DNA of 13,616 nt, taken from NCBI GenBank assembly GCA_948471335.1, contig CAOKRZ010000020.1:1-13616 (forward strand), read 5' to 3'. Below the pieces are notes generated by a model. That model did not search any database and had not been told where the DNA came from. It saw nothing but the letters and a program-made list of their open reading frames with translations. This document shows, one piece after another, positions 13,272 to 13,616 of the stretch. The stretch comes from an uncultured Christensenella sp. (GTDB taxonomy: Bacteria; Bacillota; Clostridia; Christensenellales; UBA1242). The first letter of the stretch is position 1, and each line of letters opens with the position of its first letter. Position numbers and translations under genes: made by a program.

Positions 13272-13299
13272 TTGAAAATTGGTGGCCTTATGATATAAT
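13272..13299 (+). promoter_or_regulatory. Rubrerythrin promoter
   Basis: TTGAAA (13272-13277), a 16-bp spacer and TATAAT (13294-13299) with TGA extension (TGATATAAT). The ribosome binding site GGAGG lies at 13306-13310. It sits only 32 bp beyond parS site 2, so ParB spreading could affect it; that is inference. Confidence 0.78.
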
Positions 13300-13318
13300 A
13301 ATCATGGAGGTAAAAAAT

Positions 13319-13616
13319 ATGAATCGTAAAGGAACTAAAACAGAAAAGAATTTAATGGAGGCATTTGCTGGAGAAAGCCAAGCAAGAAATAAGTATACAT
13401 ATTTCGCTGCAAAAGCAAGAAAAGAAGGTTATGAGCAAATCGCAGCTATCTTTGAAGAAACCGCAAACAATGAAAAGGAGCATGCTAAGATTTGGTTTAA
13501 AGAGCTTAAGGGCGGAGAAGTGCCATCAACACTTGAAAACCTTTTGGAAGCTGCTGCTGGAGAGCATGGCGAATGGGTTGATATGTATGTAAGAATGGCT
13601 AAAGAAGCTAAAGAAG
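13319..13616 (+). CDS. Rubrerythrin family protein, 3'-truncated by the window
   Basis: Rubrerythrins are non-haem diiron proteins that reduce hydrogen peroxide in anaerobes. The 99 visible residues form the first part of the ferritin-like four-helix bundle: EAFAGESQARNKYTYFA (14-30, with E19), EETANNEKEHAKIW (46-59, with E52 and H55 as an E-x2-H iron-binding pair) and AAGEHGEWVDMY (79-90, with E82 and E85). The C-terminal rubredoxin-like CxxC region, if present, is beyond the window, so it cannot be said whether this is classical rubrerythrin or a short form. The ATG at 13319 has GGAGG eight bases upstream. An open frame beginning at 13365 is only an out-of-frame shadow. Confidence 0.93.
   Translation, partial: MNRKGTKTEKNLMEAFAGESQARNKYTYFAAKARKEGYEQIAAIFEETANNEKEHAKIWFKELKGGEVPSTLENLLEAAAGEHGEWVDMYVRMAKEAKE

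Overview
The window is AT-rich, origin-proximal chromosome from a low-GC Gram-positive (Bacillota/Clostridia-like) bacterium. The evidence is the gene set dnaN, rpmH-rnpA-yidD-yidC-jag, mnmE, mnmG-rsmG, parA-parB, two canonical parS sites, AGGAGG-type ribosome binding sites, and a rubrerythrin gene that suggests an anaerobe. TGA serves as an ordinary stop (dnaN, rnpA), so this is code 11 and not a mycoplasma-type code. I cannot name the species; an uncultured gut clostridial lineage is a guess from the small accessory genes.

Layout. 1-840: 3' part of dnaN (sliding clamp). 869-1884: two minus-strand genes, dut and a four-cysteine hypothetical, each with its own promoter and terminator. 1966-4988: rpmH-rnpA-yidD-yidC-jag, a compact operon behind a perfect TTGACA-17-TATAAT promoter, with overlapping genes and a bidirectional terminator. 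4987-6204: two minus-strand tandem paralogs of an uncharacterised family. 6312-7672: mnmE. 7664-7784: a GC-richer, strongly structured non-coding stretch. 7813-8154: an ASCH-domain gene. 8182-10775: mnmG-rsmG. 10774-11136: a minus-strand hypothetical. 11291-13088: parA-parB with a terminator. 13186-13240: two parS sites. 13319-end: 5' part of a rubrerythrin gene. No gene-free stretch exceeds 300 bases.

How it works together. RpmH is a ribosomal protein and RnpA is the RNase P protein. YidD and YidC insert membrane proteins, and Jag/KhpB is the RNA-binding partner usually encoded beside YidC. MnmE and MnmG together modify U34 of tRNAs; RsmG methylates 16S rRNA. ParA, ParB and parS segregate the origin region. 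The conserved blocks all run on the plus strand, the same direction as dnaN. Five single minus-strand genes sit at the joints between blocks, mostly with bidirectional terminators.

Most worth a second look: (i) a cluster of three promoters (both paralogs and mnmE) whose -10 boxes lie 4-7 bases from the start codon, predicting leaderless mRNAs; (ii) the paralog pair, in which one copy has lost a possible catalytic Cys; (iii) the structured element after mnmE, which can form a pseudoknot; (iv) YidC with a large acidic extracytoplasmic insertion. I see no CRISPR array, transposase, tRNA, rRNA or defence system.
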